The notes: generated by a model not told the origin, from the sequence alone. DNA of 64,000 nt from Notospermus geniculatus (GCA_002633025.1 NMRB01002875.1:1-64000), one strand, 5' to 3'; shown: positions 1 to 9,851, counted from the stretch's first letter. Translations and numbers: made by a program.

Positions 1-409
1 ATATTGTGCGTATGATTGCGTATGAAAAAAATGTCAATGCGCAACCCATAAGGAATTAGGATACGCAGAAGTGTGACAGGGCCTTTAGGCCAACGTGGGA
101 CATTTTTTGATTGACCCTGTCGATCATATCGACAGCCGACCATTAAACTTGAATATGTTCCTGTCGTTTTCATTTCACATTTATCCCCATTACGGAGTAA
201 TGTCCCATGAAAAATCACCAGCATCACGAACACTACCAATCAATATAAACCTGGCAACCAATGGTAAAGGTGAGTTTTGTAATGAGTAGTTGGACTCCCG
301 TGTGTATACCCTTACAGCATTGTGTCAATCTCGACTGTTCCGCCTGCGTCATCCATCGCTGCTCATTAAACATTGCAATGCTTTTCAATTAGAGACTAGC
401 AAAATCTAC

Positions 410-869
410 TTAAAGATAATGTATCACGGATATTTTCGCGGGCCACGAAAATCATTGTTTATTTACATTTTGTTTGTTTATGTCCAGTTTTTCTTTGTCT
501 TGTGAGTAATTTGTTGGTGGTATGCCCCACTAGAAATTCTTTTGATACTGAAAGTATTCAATTGTGACCCGTCACAGCAAAACTAGGCGCATGTCGCTCA
601 GAACGTTGAGCCTCAACGAACTAAGATGACACCGGGAGAGAATGAAAAGAAATAGACTATTTCAGATTTCACAATAGACAGACAACAGTGAAAATGACAA
701 ACATTTGGTCTCAACCTGCCAAGCCAACGACCGACATGCGCCTGGCTTTGCTGTGACGGGTCACAATTTGGTGGGTTGGCATGTCCCAAAGTACAAAATA
801 ACATAATGTAAACATCCATGTTTACAAACATCAAATGTAAACAATAAAGTCATTATACATTATCTTTAA
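410..869. mobile_element. TTAA-flanked MITE, interrupted by a nested MITE
   Basis: Outer termini are inverted (TTAAAGATAATGTATCACG at the left, CATTATACATTATCTTTAA at the right) and TTAA stands at both ends (410-413 and 866-869), as for piggyBac-type non-autonomous elements. An uninterrupted sibling lies at 32223-32476. Comparing the two shows that 561-767 is foreign: it begins ATTGTGACCCGTCACAGC and ends with its reverse complement. The assignment to a piggyBac-like mover rests only on the TTAA target. Confidence 0.8.
561..767. mobile_element. nested MITE with GTGACCCGTCACAG termini
   Basis: Inverted repeats of about 36 bp (ATTGTGACCCGTCACAGCAA... and ...TTGCTGTGACGGGTCACAAT) enclose about 135 bp without coding potential. 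It is absent from the sibling element at 32223. A single end of a related terminus (TGTGACCCGGCACAGC) appears at about 39014. Confidence 0.8.
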
Positions 870-885
870 CATAATCAGTAGTTCA

Positions 886-995
886 GGGTCCATATGCATA
901 AAACATCTTAAGTGTAAAATTTCCCTAACTTATCTTTTGTTTGGAACAATAGCTTGGGAAATTTTACACTTAAGATGTTTTATGCATACGGCCCC
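886..995. repeat. foldback MITE, CATAAAACATCTTAAG type
   Basis: Two ~38-bp arms (ATGCATAAAACATCTTAAG at about 894 and its complement ending at about 987) flank a 25-bp loop. The outer GGGYC...GGCCCC ends resemble other cataaa-type MITEs in this window, for example at 42171, 47725 and 51371. Confidence 0.75.
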
Positions 996-1241
996 AGATT
1001 GTTTTGGCAAAATCATCATGCAAAGACGTAGCACTTTGGTTACCGGTACCTACGTTCGAGTAAATGAACTGACCAATCAGCTTCAGGTTAATAATGCTGG
1101 CAAAATTCCGGTAGGGGGAGCAACCGACGTTTTCCTTTTTCCGACGAAGTTATGTTCACATGCAGAGACAAGAATTGCCAGTGTGACAGGAATCTTTGTC
1201 CCCCGGAATAGAAATCCGACTTCAATGTTCTAAGAGGGATT

Positions 1242-1417
1242 ATGATAATACGAAGGGTCGTCTCCGAATTTCACAAATTTTCGACCCCAAACGAGGTCTT
1301 CCTCAGGCACTTTCTAGTCGAGCTACCAGAAGTATCTCGACTAGAATGTGCCTGAGGAAGACCCCGGTTGGGGTCGAAAATTTGTGAAATTCGGAGACGA
1401 CCCTTCGTATTATATCA
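1242..1417. repeat. near-perfect foldback of about 170 bp
   Basis: The sequence from ATGATAATACGAAGGGTCG is mirrored by its complement ending CGACCCTTCGTATTATATCAT, with almost no loop (centre about 1330). A related, more decayed copy lies at about 26484-26575 (shared CGACCCCAACCGGGGTCTTC core and GTCGAGCTACCAGAAGT). Confidence 0.85.
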
Positions 1418-1708
1418 TTTTGTGTGTCGTTCTTTGTGTTTTCTATTGGATTTCTAAGAGGGATTAGGTATATATAGCAATAGAAACTACTGTATCTTAC
1501 AATAGCAGACTATTGCAACTCGGACTTGCATTTCAAGGACTACCATTCCTTTCACACCGGCAATACCACAAGAGCCTTCGGACATTGCTCCATCAGTTAT
1601 TGTCCCGTTAACAACGAATGCATTTTTTCATCGTAAATTAGACGGAAGTGGATAAATAGACCCTTTTGGGGCTGGTACTGCCGAAGTACGAACGGGTGCC
1701 TTCACGGA

Positions 1709-1945
1709 GCCCTGATAGCCTAGTGGTTATCACGTCGGCTTAGCAAGCGGCAGGTCCTGGGTTCGAATCCAGCCCGGGCCATATGGGATTTCATTCCTGG
1801 CTCTTCAGTCCGTCGCATGGGACAGTAAGCCGTGGTGCCTTTTACCTTGGGTCTTTGCAAGGGCAAGTAAAAAAAGCCATCCAAGTGAGGAACATATTGA
1901 GTAGCTTGTGATGGCTTCCTCCATACTTAAATACTTAAATAACAG
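1709..1945 (+). mobile_element. tRNA-derived SINE (tRNA-Ala-like head plus tail)
   Basis: Positions 1709-1781 have tRNA features: an A-box-like TAGCCTAGTGG, an anticodon loop TTAGCAA (AGC, alanine) and a B box GGGTTCGAATCC with a paired T stem. The acceptor and anticodon stems are imperfectly paired, so this is not a convincing functional tRNA. The following ~160 bp (GGGACAGTAAGCCGTGGTGC, then a GGGCAAGTAAAAAAAGCC stretch) is reminiscent of the conserved body domains of metazoan SINEs. The exact SINE family is not assigned. Confidence 0.6.
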
Positions 1946-1989
1946 GGCCAATACATTTGCGTCTTTCCTGACGGAAAAATAAAAAGCTG

Positions 1990-2110
1990 CCTTCGCTTGA
2001 ATTCGACAGAGAGGCAGTGAATCTCTGGCAGCCACTTACGGTAAGATAGTTTTCCTGAACATCGCTTGAATTCGACGGAGCCGCAGTGAATCTCTGGCTG
2101 CCACTTACCA
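1990..2110. repeat. two-copy tandem duplication, about 70 bp
   Basis: The stretch TTGAATTCGACAGAGAGGCA...TCTCTGGCAGCCACTTAC recurs about 70 bp downstream as TTGAATTCGACGGAGCCGCA...TCTCTGGCTGCCACTTAC. No other feature is seen in it. Confidence 0.8.
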
Positions 2111-2625
2111 CCGGAACGCTCAGTTGAGTACACTTGATATGAAGGTTTTGTGGCGAAAAGCTACCTTGAGAGTACTTGCTATTGACAATGGGTCGTCCGT
2201 TCTGATCCAGTCCGCCTACAGCTCGCACTGAAATAAACAACCCGGTTGCCATGCATTTTCAAAAGAAGCCCTTCATAATGCATTATACGGTGTTTGCCTG
2301 TACCATACACGCTAATATTTTCTCTCTTTCATACCTGGAAATCAAACTATTGTTATTGTGCAAAATGCTGGATCGATATCTCCCTCAAAATACAGCAACT
2401 GAAGCGTTGAGCGGTCTCTACTGTAATCAGCTCTGGGAACAAGGTTGGTCCATTTTCGGTATACCTTTCTCTTGGGTTTCTACATGAAACATTTATCGTA
2501 GCAAGCAGTGTGTTAACTTGAGGGTTATAAGAAAGCTGTCAGGATACGGTGTTTGTCGGCAATCTAAAACAAACTAGCCAAACTATCCAATCTTTGACTG
2601 AAATTTGTGTGCATTTTCCTCTCAG

Positions 2626-2730
2626 TTCACCGGACGGATCAGACGACACCAATTCAAAAATTGATGGATCGGCATCCCGTTGGCCAGGAGATCTATCCAA
2701 GGAAGTTACCAATTTGTTGTCAGAATCTGG
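2626..2730 (+). other. possible orphan exon
   Basis: A ~105-bp open stretch (reading SPDGSDDTNSKIDG onward) is preceded by a good polypyrimidine tract ending CCTCTCAG and followed by CTG/GTAATAGG, a plausible donor. The open frame extends beyond both signals and no domain is recognised. It lies 0.8 kb upstream of GPCR 1 on the same strand and could be a 5' exon or chance. It sits directly against the foldback at 2733. Confidence 0.2.
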
Positions 2731-2732
2731 TA

Positions 2733-2888
2733 ATAGGGAGCTCAAGAAATCAAACGGTAAACGTTAAGTTTACGACAACGTTACTTTTTGTACCGAAAAT
2801 GCAATATATAATCTGGTAAATTCACAGTATGAAAAATAACGTTGTCGTAAAGTTAACGTTTATCGATTGATTTCTTAAACTCCCTATT
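2733..2888. repeat. foldback MITE, AATAGGGAG termini
   Basis: Arms of about 50 bp (AATAGGGAGCTCAAGAAATC and the complement ending CTTAAACTCCCTATT) share an internal AACGTT/ACGACAACGTTA block. The loop of about 50 bp is AT-rich. No ORF is supported. Confidence 0.8.
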
Positions 2889-2949
2889 CTCTGACCGACA
2901 GTCCAGGGTTAGGCCTACAAGGACAACGAGACAATGTGATGGAGTACTT

Positions 2950-3356
2950 GTCACATGAACAACCGTGGATTCTGCACATCATAGAGACTGGTTCGAGGAC
3001 TACTGTGCGTCAGTTTCATGTCACATGAACAATTACCGTGGATTCTGCACATCATAAAGATTTGTTTGAGGACCGTGGGTCAGTTTCATGTCACATGAAC
3101 AACCATAGATTCTGCACATCATAGAGGTATGTTCGAGGACCGTGCGTCAATTTCATGTCACATGAACAACCATGGATTCTGCACATTATAGAGATTTGTT
3201 TGAGGACCGTGCGTCAGTTTCATGTCACGTGACCAACCGTGGATTCTGCACATCATAGAGGTTTGTTCGAGGCCCGTGCGTCAGTTTCATGTCACGTGAC
3301 CAACCGTGGATTCTGCACATCATAAAGGTTTGTTCGAGGACCGTGCGTCAGTTTCT
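2950..3356. repeat. 67-bp minisatellite, 6 units
   Basis: Units start at 2950, 3020, 3090, 3157, 3224 and 3291. The first two are 70 bp, the others 66-67 bp. Each contains GTCACATGAACAACC, GATTCTGCACATCATA and GGACCGTGCGTCAGTTTCAT. The two units nearest the gene carry GTCACGTGACC, creating a CACGTG E-box, where the distal units read CACATG. The array ends 195 bp before the ATG of GPCR 1. Confidence 0.95.
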
Positions 3357-3550
3357 GTATCTACCGGTACTCCTCTGATCAATGCGTCATCAAAAGACAA
3401 GTACATGTAACACGAATTTCATGCGACGCATTTTTCGAATGTGATGGGACATAGGATGAGATTTCATTACCATATAGTTCTAGTGTGATCTTTATTCATA
3501 TTTTATCGGCAGAGATGAGTGAACAGTCTTCTGCTTAACTCAGTGACGTC

Positions 3551-4720
3551 ATGGCGACAACAACTACGGCAGGCACCACCACCTGGCCACCTTCACGGTC
3601 TTATTCTCCGACTGTCTCGCGATTCCACGACTTCGTTGTCTATTTCAGCGGATGTTTTGTCTTCGTAATGATCGTCTTTGGCCTCATAGGAAATCTCATG
3701 TCGATTGTCATATTCATCAAACTTCGTCGAAAAGTTATTTTTTCAACATTTCATTTTCTTTATTTATCAATATTTGACACATTAACCTTGTGTGTTGGGA
3801 TACAGTTGTGGATGGACGATGGCGCGTACGCCATGCTCGGCCCGGATACACAGATTTGGGAGGCGGCGTCAACCGCCCACTGTATCGTTGTCACATATGT
3901 CTGGACCGCATTCGGTCTCATGTCCTCGTGGACTCTAGTCACATTCTGTGTTGACAGGACGCTGGCAATTTGGAAAACATTGTGGATAACGAAGGAGAAC
4001 TTCCTGAAGAAGATTCTCTTGGCGGTCGTGACGCTCTTGTCATTCGTGTTGGCCTTGGGGACAGTCCCCTTAATGAAACTCGAACCGATGGACGAACAAC
4101 ATCTAGGACGACAGGTCTGCCGGGTCAAAGTTGGCGCAGCCTGGCATTTCGGAGTCGTAATTGTGTCCGTGGTTTTGTTTTATTCCGTTCTCCCCCTACT
4201 CAGTCTGATATCCGTCGACATCGCTTTGGTCTATGGGATGTACAAACGTGATCACGGTGAACCAAACGACCCGAAAATAATGAAAGCTAAACGCTACTAC
4301 GATTGGCAAGTTGCTATTACCCTTTTTGCCGTGTCTACGCTCTACGTCGTCACTATGGTACCCTATTGCGTTGCCATGACAACCTACCTTGCGGATGAAT
4401 ATTACAGCTGGAGAGGCCGAAATCACAACTACCGGAAGTTCATGTTGGACATCCTAGAGTTTAGTCAGAAATTGTCATATATTTGTTTCAGTTTTAAATT
4501 CATTATTTATCTTGTTTCGCTCGACTTTTACCGAATTGAATGGGTTAATTTGTTGATGTGTTGTTGCCCGGGTAGAATATCCACGAAGAAGCCAGGCGCT
4601 TACGGACTTTATATCGTCAATCTTGACGAGAGAGGGAGCTCCAGTCAGGGACGATTCACACCAAGGGGAGGAGATGTGTCCGAAGATGAAACGACTCTAC
4701 GGACAGGGACTACATTATAA
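3551..4720 (+). CDS. rhodopsin-class (family A) orphan GPCR 1, intronless
   Basis: A 389-residue seven-pass receptor for the plasma membrane; the ligand is unknown, and a peptide-type ligand is only a family-level guess. Seen: a Thr/Ser-rich N-tail (1-27); TM1 about 29-57 with Gly47-Asn48; TM2 about 68-88 with Asp76; Cys111 at the start of TM3 and Cys190 in loop 2, the usual disulphide pair; Val-Asp-Arg (134-136) in place of DRY; TM4 about 153-174; TM5 about 199-229 with a Pro; TM6 with Pro271; TM7 about 306-328, where NPxxY is replaced by Phe-Lys-Phe-Ile-Ile-Tyr. Cys337-339 could be palmitoylated. The tail is Ser/Thr-rich and ends Thr-Thr-Leu, a class I PDZ-ligand pattern. The start is the first ATG of an uninterrupted frame; there is no intron. 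It resembles the divergent receptor expansions of lophotrochozoans. Confidence 0.93.
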   Translation: MATTTTAGTTTWPPSRSYSPTVSRFHDFVVYFSGCFVFVMIVFGLIGNLMSIVIFIKLRRKVIFSTFHFLYLSIFDTLTLCVGIQLWMDDGAYAMLGPDTQIWEAASTAHCIVVTYVWTAFGLMSSWTLVTFCVDRTLAIWKTLWITKENFLKKILLAVVTLLSFVLALGTVPLMKLEPMDEQHLGRQVCRVKVGAAWHFGVVIVSVVLFYSVLPLLSLISVDIALVYGMYKRDHGEPNDPKIMKAKRYYDWQVAITLFAVSTLYVVTMVPYCVAMTTYLADEYYSWRGRNHNYRKFMLDILEFSQKLSYICFSFKFIIYLVSLDFYRIEWVNLLMCCCPGRISTKKPGAYGLYIVNLDERGSSSQGRFTPRGGDVSEDETTLRTGTTL

Positions 4721-4848
4721 ACATGGGAGAAAATGGCGGGAAAATGTTTTCAGGATACCAGACTTATATGAGCCAGCATATACATTGTAGCTTGATTCCA
4801 GATTCAGACGTAACCGACGTAACCGTCTCGGTGTGATATGAATCAATA

Positions 4849-5136
4849 GGGGCGTTTTCGAATCCTCGTTCTTGACCACACTCGTGTTGACCTAGTTCAT
4901 GTAGTTGTTGACTCAACTCGAGAACGGCTGTCTCGAACGCCGAGAACGCAACTCGACTCGTGCCAAGAACGTGTTCTGCTCAACCCTCCGCTGAGTGGGG
5001 AGTGAGAAGAACACGTTCTTGACCCGACACGGGTTGTGTTCTCGGCGTTCGAGACTGCCGTTCTCGAGTTGAGTCAGCAGCTACATAAACTGGGTCAGCA
5101 CGAGTGTGGTCAAGAACGAGGATTCGAAAACGCCCT
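4849..5136. repeat. giant foldback element, about 130-bp arms
   Basis: The left arm beginning GGGGCGTTTTCGAATCCTCG is repeated in reverse complement to CGAGGATTCGAAAACGCCC at the right. The arms include CGTTCTTGACCACACTCGTG, CTCGAGAACGGC and AAGAACGTGTTCT. Short internal palindromes around the centre (about 4990) give a stepped hairpin. No coding capacity. Probably a MITE. Confidence 0.85.
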
Positions 5137-5250
5137 AGGTGTCTGCCACGGGTTACTGACGACTACGTGCGGCAGTAACCCCATGCATGCGTTATGCATT
5201 GATCTTATTGTAGTCGTGCGTAGTCGTCAGTAATCCGTGGCGGATACCTA
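5136..5250. repeat. second foldback, abutting the first
   Basis: TAGGTGTCTGCCACGGGTTA...ACGACTACG is mirrored by CGTAGTCGTCAGTAATCCGTGGCGGATACCTA. Arms of about 33 bp surround a ~50-bp loop. It starts within a base or two of the end of the preceding foldback. Confidence 0.8.
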
Positions 5251-5499
5251 ATACGACGATATCGGCGCCTCAATTTGATCGCGCGATGGAATGGTCCAAA
5301 TCGCGCGCGTCGGAGCCGCCACGGCACCGGCGCTAAACTAATCTCTGGAGACGGCTCGCCATTTCGCGCCTTACGTGTGATTTGTGGTATCGTGCAATTT
5401 TAGACCGAATTAACCGCAGATGCATTGAAATAACTTGAGTAAAATGTTATACACAAAAATGTCCTTAGGAAGGTTTTTATGAGGGATCTGTTGTATTTA

Positions 5500-6029
5500 T
5501 TAAAGTGATCCTGAACCGCCGGGGCGAGCGAGACAGCCTCGTTTTCATTTTCCCGCGCTACGCCAGTATGAATGAGCGCCTGTCAATCATTACGTCACGT
5601 GATTACTATGGAATTTACTACGCGATCACTGATTGGGCAAGTTCTGAATGAGTGACAGCTGATTGTCAAAACAGCATGGATGCGACCAGTTCACCGAGTC
5701 GAGATTTCTCCTCGATTCAGGGGAGTTTTAGAGGATACATTCACGCCTAAGAGCATGAAGAGTGTTCAANATGAGCCACTTCGATAATGTCTGTGGACAA
5801 TCCACAGCTGCTGGTCGGCATTTGCTACCTTTTAAGGCCGCCCTTTCCCTTCTTTCACTTCTCGCTTCGGCATCCTGTCTGCTGCGCGGTTTGCACGATT
5901 GACAAACTCAGTGAAGGTAGCGTACTGCGCATGCTCAGAAGCCAGGAGCGGAAATCGGAAGTTCCATTTTCGTGGGCGGTGAAAATGATCGGGTGCCAAC
6001 TTTTGCTTGGCGGTTTAGGACCACTTTAA
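5500..6029. mobile_element. TTAA-flanked element with 21-bp TIRs
   Basis: TTAA at 5500-5503 and 6026-6029 frames inverted ends AAGTGATCCTGAACCGCC and GGCGGTTTAGGACCACTT (about 19 of 21 matching). The ~520-bp interior has a GC-rich stretch with GTCACGTGATT and ATTGG/CCAAT-like words, but no convincing ORF. There is an ambiguous base at 5770. 5251-5499 holds nothing I recognise. Confidence 0.75.
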
Positions 6030-6867
6030 GGAAAAAGCAAAGCACTAGGCCTACTTGGCACACCATATAAACTTGGAGTGAAACGGTCAAAAATTAGTAG
6101 GCTATACCCGGTATAGACTAGTTCCTTGTCGTTCCGCTACGTGGCGCTACGCTCTACTGCACTATAACGACAAGCACGGACCACCATTTTGTATTGAATT
6201 AGTCGGAATTCCGCCTAATTCGTTTTTCCACATCTGCGCAGATTTCTGCGCAAGTTCTATGCGTGGAGACGCTTTTTATGCGTGGAGAGTGGAAATGCCA
6301 TGAATTTGTTCTAAATATAGCCTGGAACACGTGTATTTTGACGGTTGAACTGCATGAACTGACTACTGACGTGACAGCAGCATGGATTAATTATCATATG
6401 TTCGACTCACTGGGGTTGGAAACTGGTAGGTTAACGAGGGAGGAGGCGTGAGTTTTTTCACGGTATGTTGTATGTAGGCATACTGGGAGTCCTTTGTTTT
6501 TTCGTCTCGTTTTTGTGAGGGCGGATAGGCCTAAACTCTGCATGCAGTGCACACAGCAGCAGCAGTGCACAAGTGTGCCGTTGTGATAGGCCTTGCTTGC
6601 ATCCATCACATGCTTCCCCCACTCTGGTGGGTAGTCCTACTGCTGCATGGAGTGCGAGTAGGCCTAGATCATGAGGTAAACTCCAAGAAAATTTCGGCGG
6701 AACAAAGCAGGGTTTATTGAAGCTGGACATAGTACTGGGAAATACCCCGAGGAGTGCTAAAAATAGAATGTACTACGTCATCAATATGGTTCAAAATGGC
6801 GCCCCGTTCCTGTCTTTATATTTTCAGCCATCTATAAAGACAGGGTACCAGTCTATACNTTGGGAGT

Positions 6868-7002
6868 AAGGCAAGTTAAGACAAAGGCAGAATAATACAA
6901 AGGCAAGTTAGGTGAAGGCGAATTGAGAAAAGGCGAGATATGGAATGGCAAAATGAGAAAAGGCAAAATGAGAGAAGGCGAATTGAGATAAGGCGAATAG
7001 AG
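6868..7002. repeat. imperfect short tandem repeat
   Basis: The motif AAGGCGAATTGAGA / AAGGCAAAATGAGA recurs roughly every 13-18 bases. It starts just after the ambiguous base at 6859. Low complexity, no coding signal. Confidence 0.7.
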
Positions 7003-7084
7003 CAGACACCATGTTGAGTTGGGCGAACCTCCGGTCAAGTTATGTTGACATCAGATGCCGTCGATATCAGGGAACATGCATGCC

Positions 7085-7865
7085 AAAAATAGTGCCAATG
7101 CCACTGTGCCCGCTTGGCTTGAAGCATGGTGATGGCCAAGGGAGAAATAACGCTTTATGTTTTTTTTTTGGTTTTGGCGCCACTAGTGGCAAAGTCAAGA
7201 ATTAGATTTTACCGAAAATTCTAGTCTAGAGGAAGCTCTGTGCAAAGTTTCAAAGCGATAGGGGCAAACCATTACAAAAAGAGCCGATTTCGTAATTTCA
7301 GGCGAACTTTGACCTCTGCAAACTTGAAAAGTAGGTCAAATTAAAAACTCGATTGCTATATCGTATGTATCCTTTTAGATATACCCATGAAAAAAAAATT
7401 GACAAAAATCCATCTCTCGGTTAGGAAGAAATAGCACTTTCCATGATTTTGGTTTTGGCCCCCTGGTGGCTAAGTAAAGAATCAGATTTCACCGAAGTTT
7501 TGTCTGTAAGTTGCTATAACCTAGAGGTACATGTGTATAAAGTTTCAACACAACAGTTCAAACCATTATCAAAATATAGCCTTTTGAAATTTTTCACAAA
7601 ACGCCCCCTGGAGGCCAAAATAGGAATCCAACCGTGCTCAAAATCGAACTCGACCTAGATCTTAGGCCCATATACATCCACCAAAGACCAAAAAGATTCG
7701 TCAAAAAATAAAGGCGCTAGAGCGCGCGCTAACAAACCAAAAGTTTACGGACGTACGTACATGTACGTACGTACGGACTGACGCACGACAGACCACCACT
7801 CAATGATGACCCCAACCACAGCTTAAGCCCTGCTGGGCCTTGCGGCCAAGCGGGCTAAAAACCAA
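7085..7865. mobile_element. GCCCGCTTGGC-ended repeat element, copy 1
   Basis: The left end has GTGCCCGCTTGGCTT (about 7107) and the right end GGCCAAGCGGGCTAAAAA (about 7846). The interior is made of degenerate blocks beginning GGTTTTGGC..CACTAGTGGCAAAGTCAAGAA-like words. A larger copy with three ~299-bp internal units lies at 36855-37978. Short palindromes (ACGTACGTACATGTACGTAC) occur near 7752. Non-coding. Confidence 0.65.
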
Positions 7866-7888
7866 TATCACCGGACAAACAGTACATT

Positions 7889-8550
7889 CCTGAAATTGAC
7901 GGAATCTGATTTCAAGATGCCAGCTCTGGCGGCCATATTGTAAATTGAAATGCAGCCATTTTCATAAGGAACCTTACTTGAGTCGCCCTCAACATACATA
8001 CAAAAAGTCAATAGGATCAGACAAACGCGTCTCCCTGAAATTGACGCAATCTGATTTCAAGATGGTGGTTCTAGTGGCCATATTGTAAATCGCAGCACGG
8101 CCGTTTTCGAAAGGAACCTTCCTCTAGTCACCTCCAACATACAAGCAAAAAATCAATATGATCAGACAAACGGTTTTCCCTGAAATTGACGGAATATGAT
8201 TTCAAGATGGCGGCTGTGGCGTCCATACTGTAAATCAGAACGCGGCCATTTTCGAAAGGAACCTTCCTCTAGTCACTCCCAACATACACACAAAACATCA
8301 ATACGATCGAACATATGGTTCTCCCTGAAATTGACGGAATCAGATTTCAAGATTGCGGCTCTGGCAACCATACTGTAAATCGCAGCACGGCCATTTTCGA
8401 AAGGAACCTTCCTCTAGTCAACCCCAACACACATACAAGAAATCAATGTGATCAGACAAACGGTTTTCCCTGAAATTGACGGAATATGATTTCAAGATGG
8501 CGGCTCTGGCGGCCATACTGTAAATCAGAACGCGGCCATTTTCGAAATTT
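7889..8550. repeat. 145-bp tandem repeat, about 4.6 units
   Basis: Units start at 7889, 8034, 8179, 8324 and 8469, an exact 145-bp spacing. Each opens CCTGAAATTGACGGAAT(C/A)TGAT and contains TTCAAGATGGCGGCTCTGG, CCATACTGTAAATC and GGCCATTTTCGAAAGGAACC. The last unit is truncated. AAGATGGCGGC matches the vertebrate YY1 consensus. Confidence 0.95.
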
Positions 8551-8647
8551 GATTGGACCAACTGCTTTCTTTTAAATGATCGGAAATGGAAAGTTTACGG
8601 CGCGACGACGCCGGACGACGCGGGGAAAGGGTGACGACATACATGTA

Positions 8648-8677
8648 ATGCCCCCGCTTCTGCTGAAGCGGGGGCAT
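8648..8677. other. perfect 13-bp stem hairpin
   Basis: ATGCCCCCGCTTC, loop TGCT, GAAGCGGGGGCAT. It lies about 100 bp after the 145-bp array. No Helitron CTRR end or histone-type context follows, so its role is open. Confidence 0.85.
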
Positions 8678-8961
8678 AAAAAGTGTGGAGGAAAGACCAC
8701 CAGGTGGTGCCATATTCTCATCATAACGTTGGGCTACACTCGGTGCATCCGCGATCGAGGGTTCTCAGATTGGTATCCCAGAATTTCGTCCAAGGGCAGC
8801 GTGGAGTTTTCTCTAAAAGGAACACAAGTGCAGCCACTGCTGCGGGAAGGTCTTCTCACGGAACTATAATCTTCAGAGATATATCCGAATCATGCACCGT
8901 GGCGACCGCTCGCTGAAGCATTATTGTTGGTAGAAACACACCATAACGCATTATATGGATG

Positions 8962-9756
8962 AGCGGGTATGGCAAGCCGAATGTCCATTCCGGCCTAAAC
9001 CATGGTTTACGATCCCTAAACCATGGTGTAGGGTCCTAAACTATGGTTTAGGGTCCTAAACTATAGTTTAGGCACCGTAAACCATGGTTTGGAGAAAAAT
9101 GTCCATTTTGGCAGGCCTAAACCATGGTTTCGTGTAAATCATGGTTTAGGGGTTATAAACTATGGTTTAGCCTAAACCACAGTTTACGAATCAAAAACTG
9201 TGATTTACAGCATTCTCTGTTTTCAATAAACTTGTGTTCACAGTAAATACGTTTTGCAAAACTGCCAATCGGCCTAAACCATGGTTTACTGCGAAATCTC
9301 CATTCCCAAAGCGCCGATTGTCCACTCCGATGTAAACTACAGTTTTCAGTAAACTTTGATTTACTGAATACAACAGTTTAGGAATTCCTAAACCATGGTT
9401 TACTCTAAACTATGGTTTAGGGTCCCTAAACCATAGTTTACTCCAAACTATGGTTTAGGGTCACTTAACTGTTGTATTCAGTAAATCAAAGTTTACTGAA
9501 ATCTTCAGTTTTAGACTTCGGAATCGCCATTTGCAGCATTCTGTCTTTTAATGGACAATATTTTCTCTAAACTATGGTTTAGGGTCCCTAAACCATGGTT
9601 CAGGGCTATAAAGTATAGTTTACGCGTCGAAGTGGACATTTTTCTCTAAACCATGGTTTACGGTGTCTAAACCATAGTTTAGGGTCCTAAACCATGGTTT
9701 AGGGACCGTAAACCATGGTTTAGGCCGGAATGGACAATCGGCTTGCCATAAGCGGG
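8962..9756. mobile_element. hairpin-array element of CCATGG palindromes with AGCGGG target duplication
   Basis: Element 8968-9750 (783 bp) has inverted ends TATGGCAAGCCGA(A/T)TGTCC followed by ATTCCGGCCTAAACC, and direct AGCGGG repeats immediately outside (8962-8967, 9751-9756). The interior contains over 20 copies of 14-18-bp palindromes of type TAAACCATGGTTTA, with variants TAAACTATGGTTTA, TAAACTATAGTTTA and TAAACCATAGTTTA, joined by GGGTCC or GGACC linkers. No ORF. Non-autonomous DNA element by structure; the mobilising transposase is unknown. Confidence 0.85.
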
Positions 9757-9851
9757 AGGGAGAACTGTTCTTGGAGCAGTAGCGTGACAAGTTACCAGAG
9801 AAGATGACGGGACAGAGCATCGCTGAGTGTGAGGCGGCATCGCCCACAGAG

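Noticed and set aside
1709-1781. Functional tRNA-Ala gene
   Set aside because: Acceptor and anticodon stems mispair and a SINE-like tail follows, so it is annotated as a SINE head.
3760-4426. Minus-strand and alternative plus-strand frames inside GPCR 1
   Set aside because: Shadows of the receptor frame; only the plus 3551 frame has the seven spans and conserved cysteines.
2950-8550. CRISPR arrays suggested by regular repeats
   Set aside because: The 67-bp and 145-bp units are contiguous tandem repeats without unique spacers, in a eukaryotic genome.
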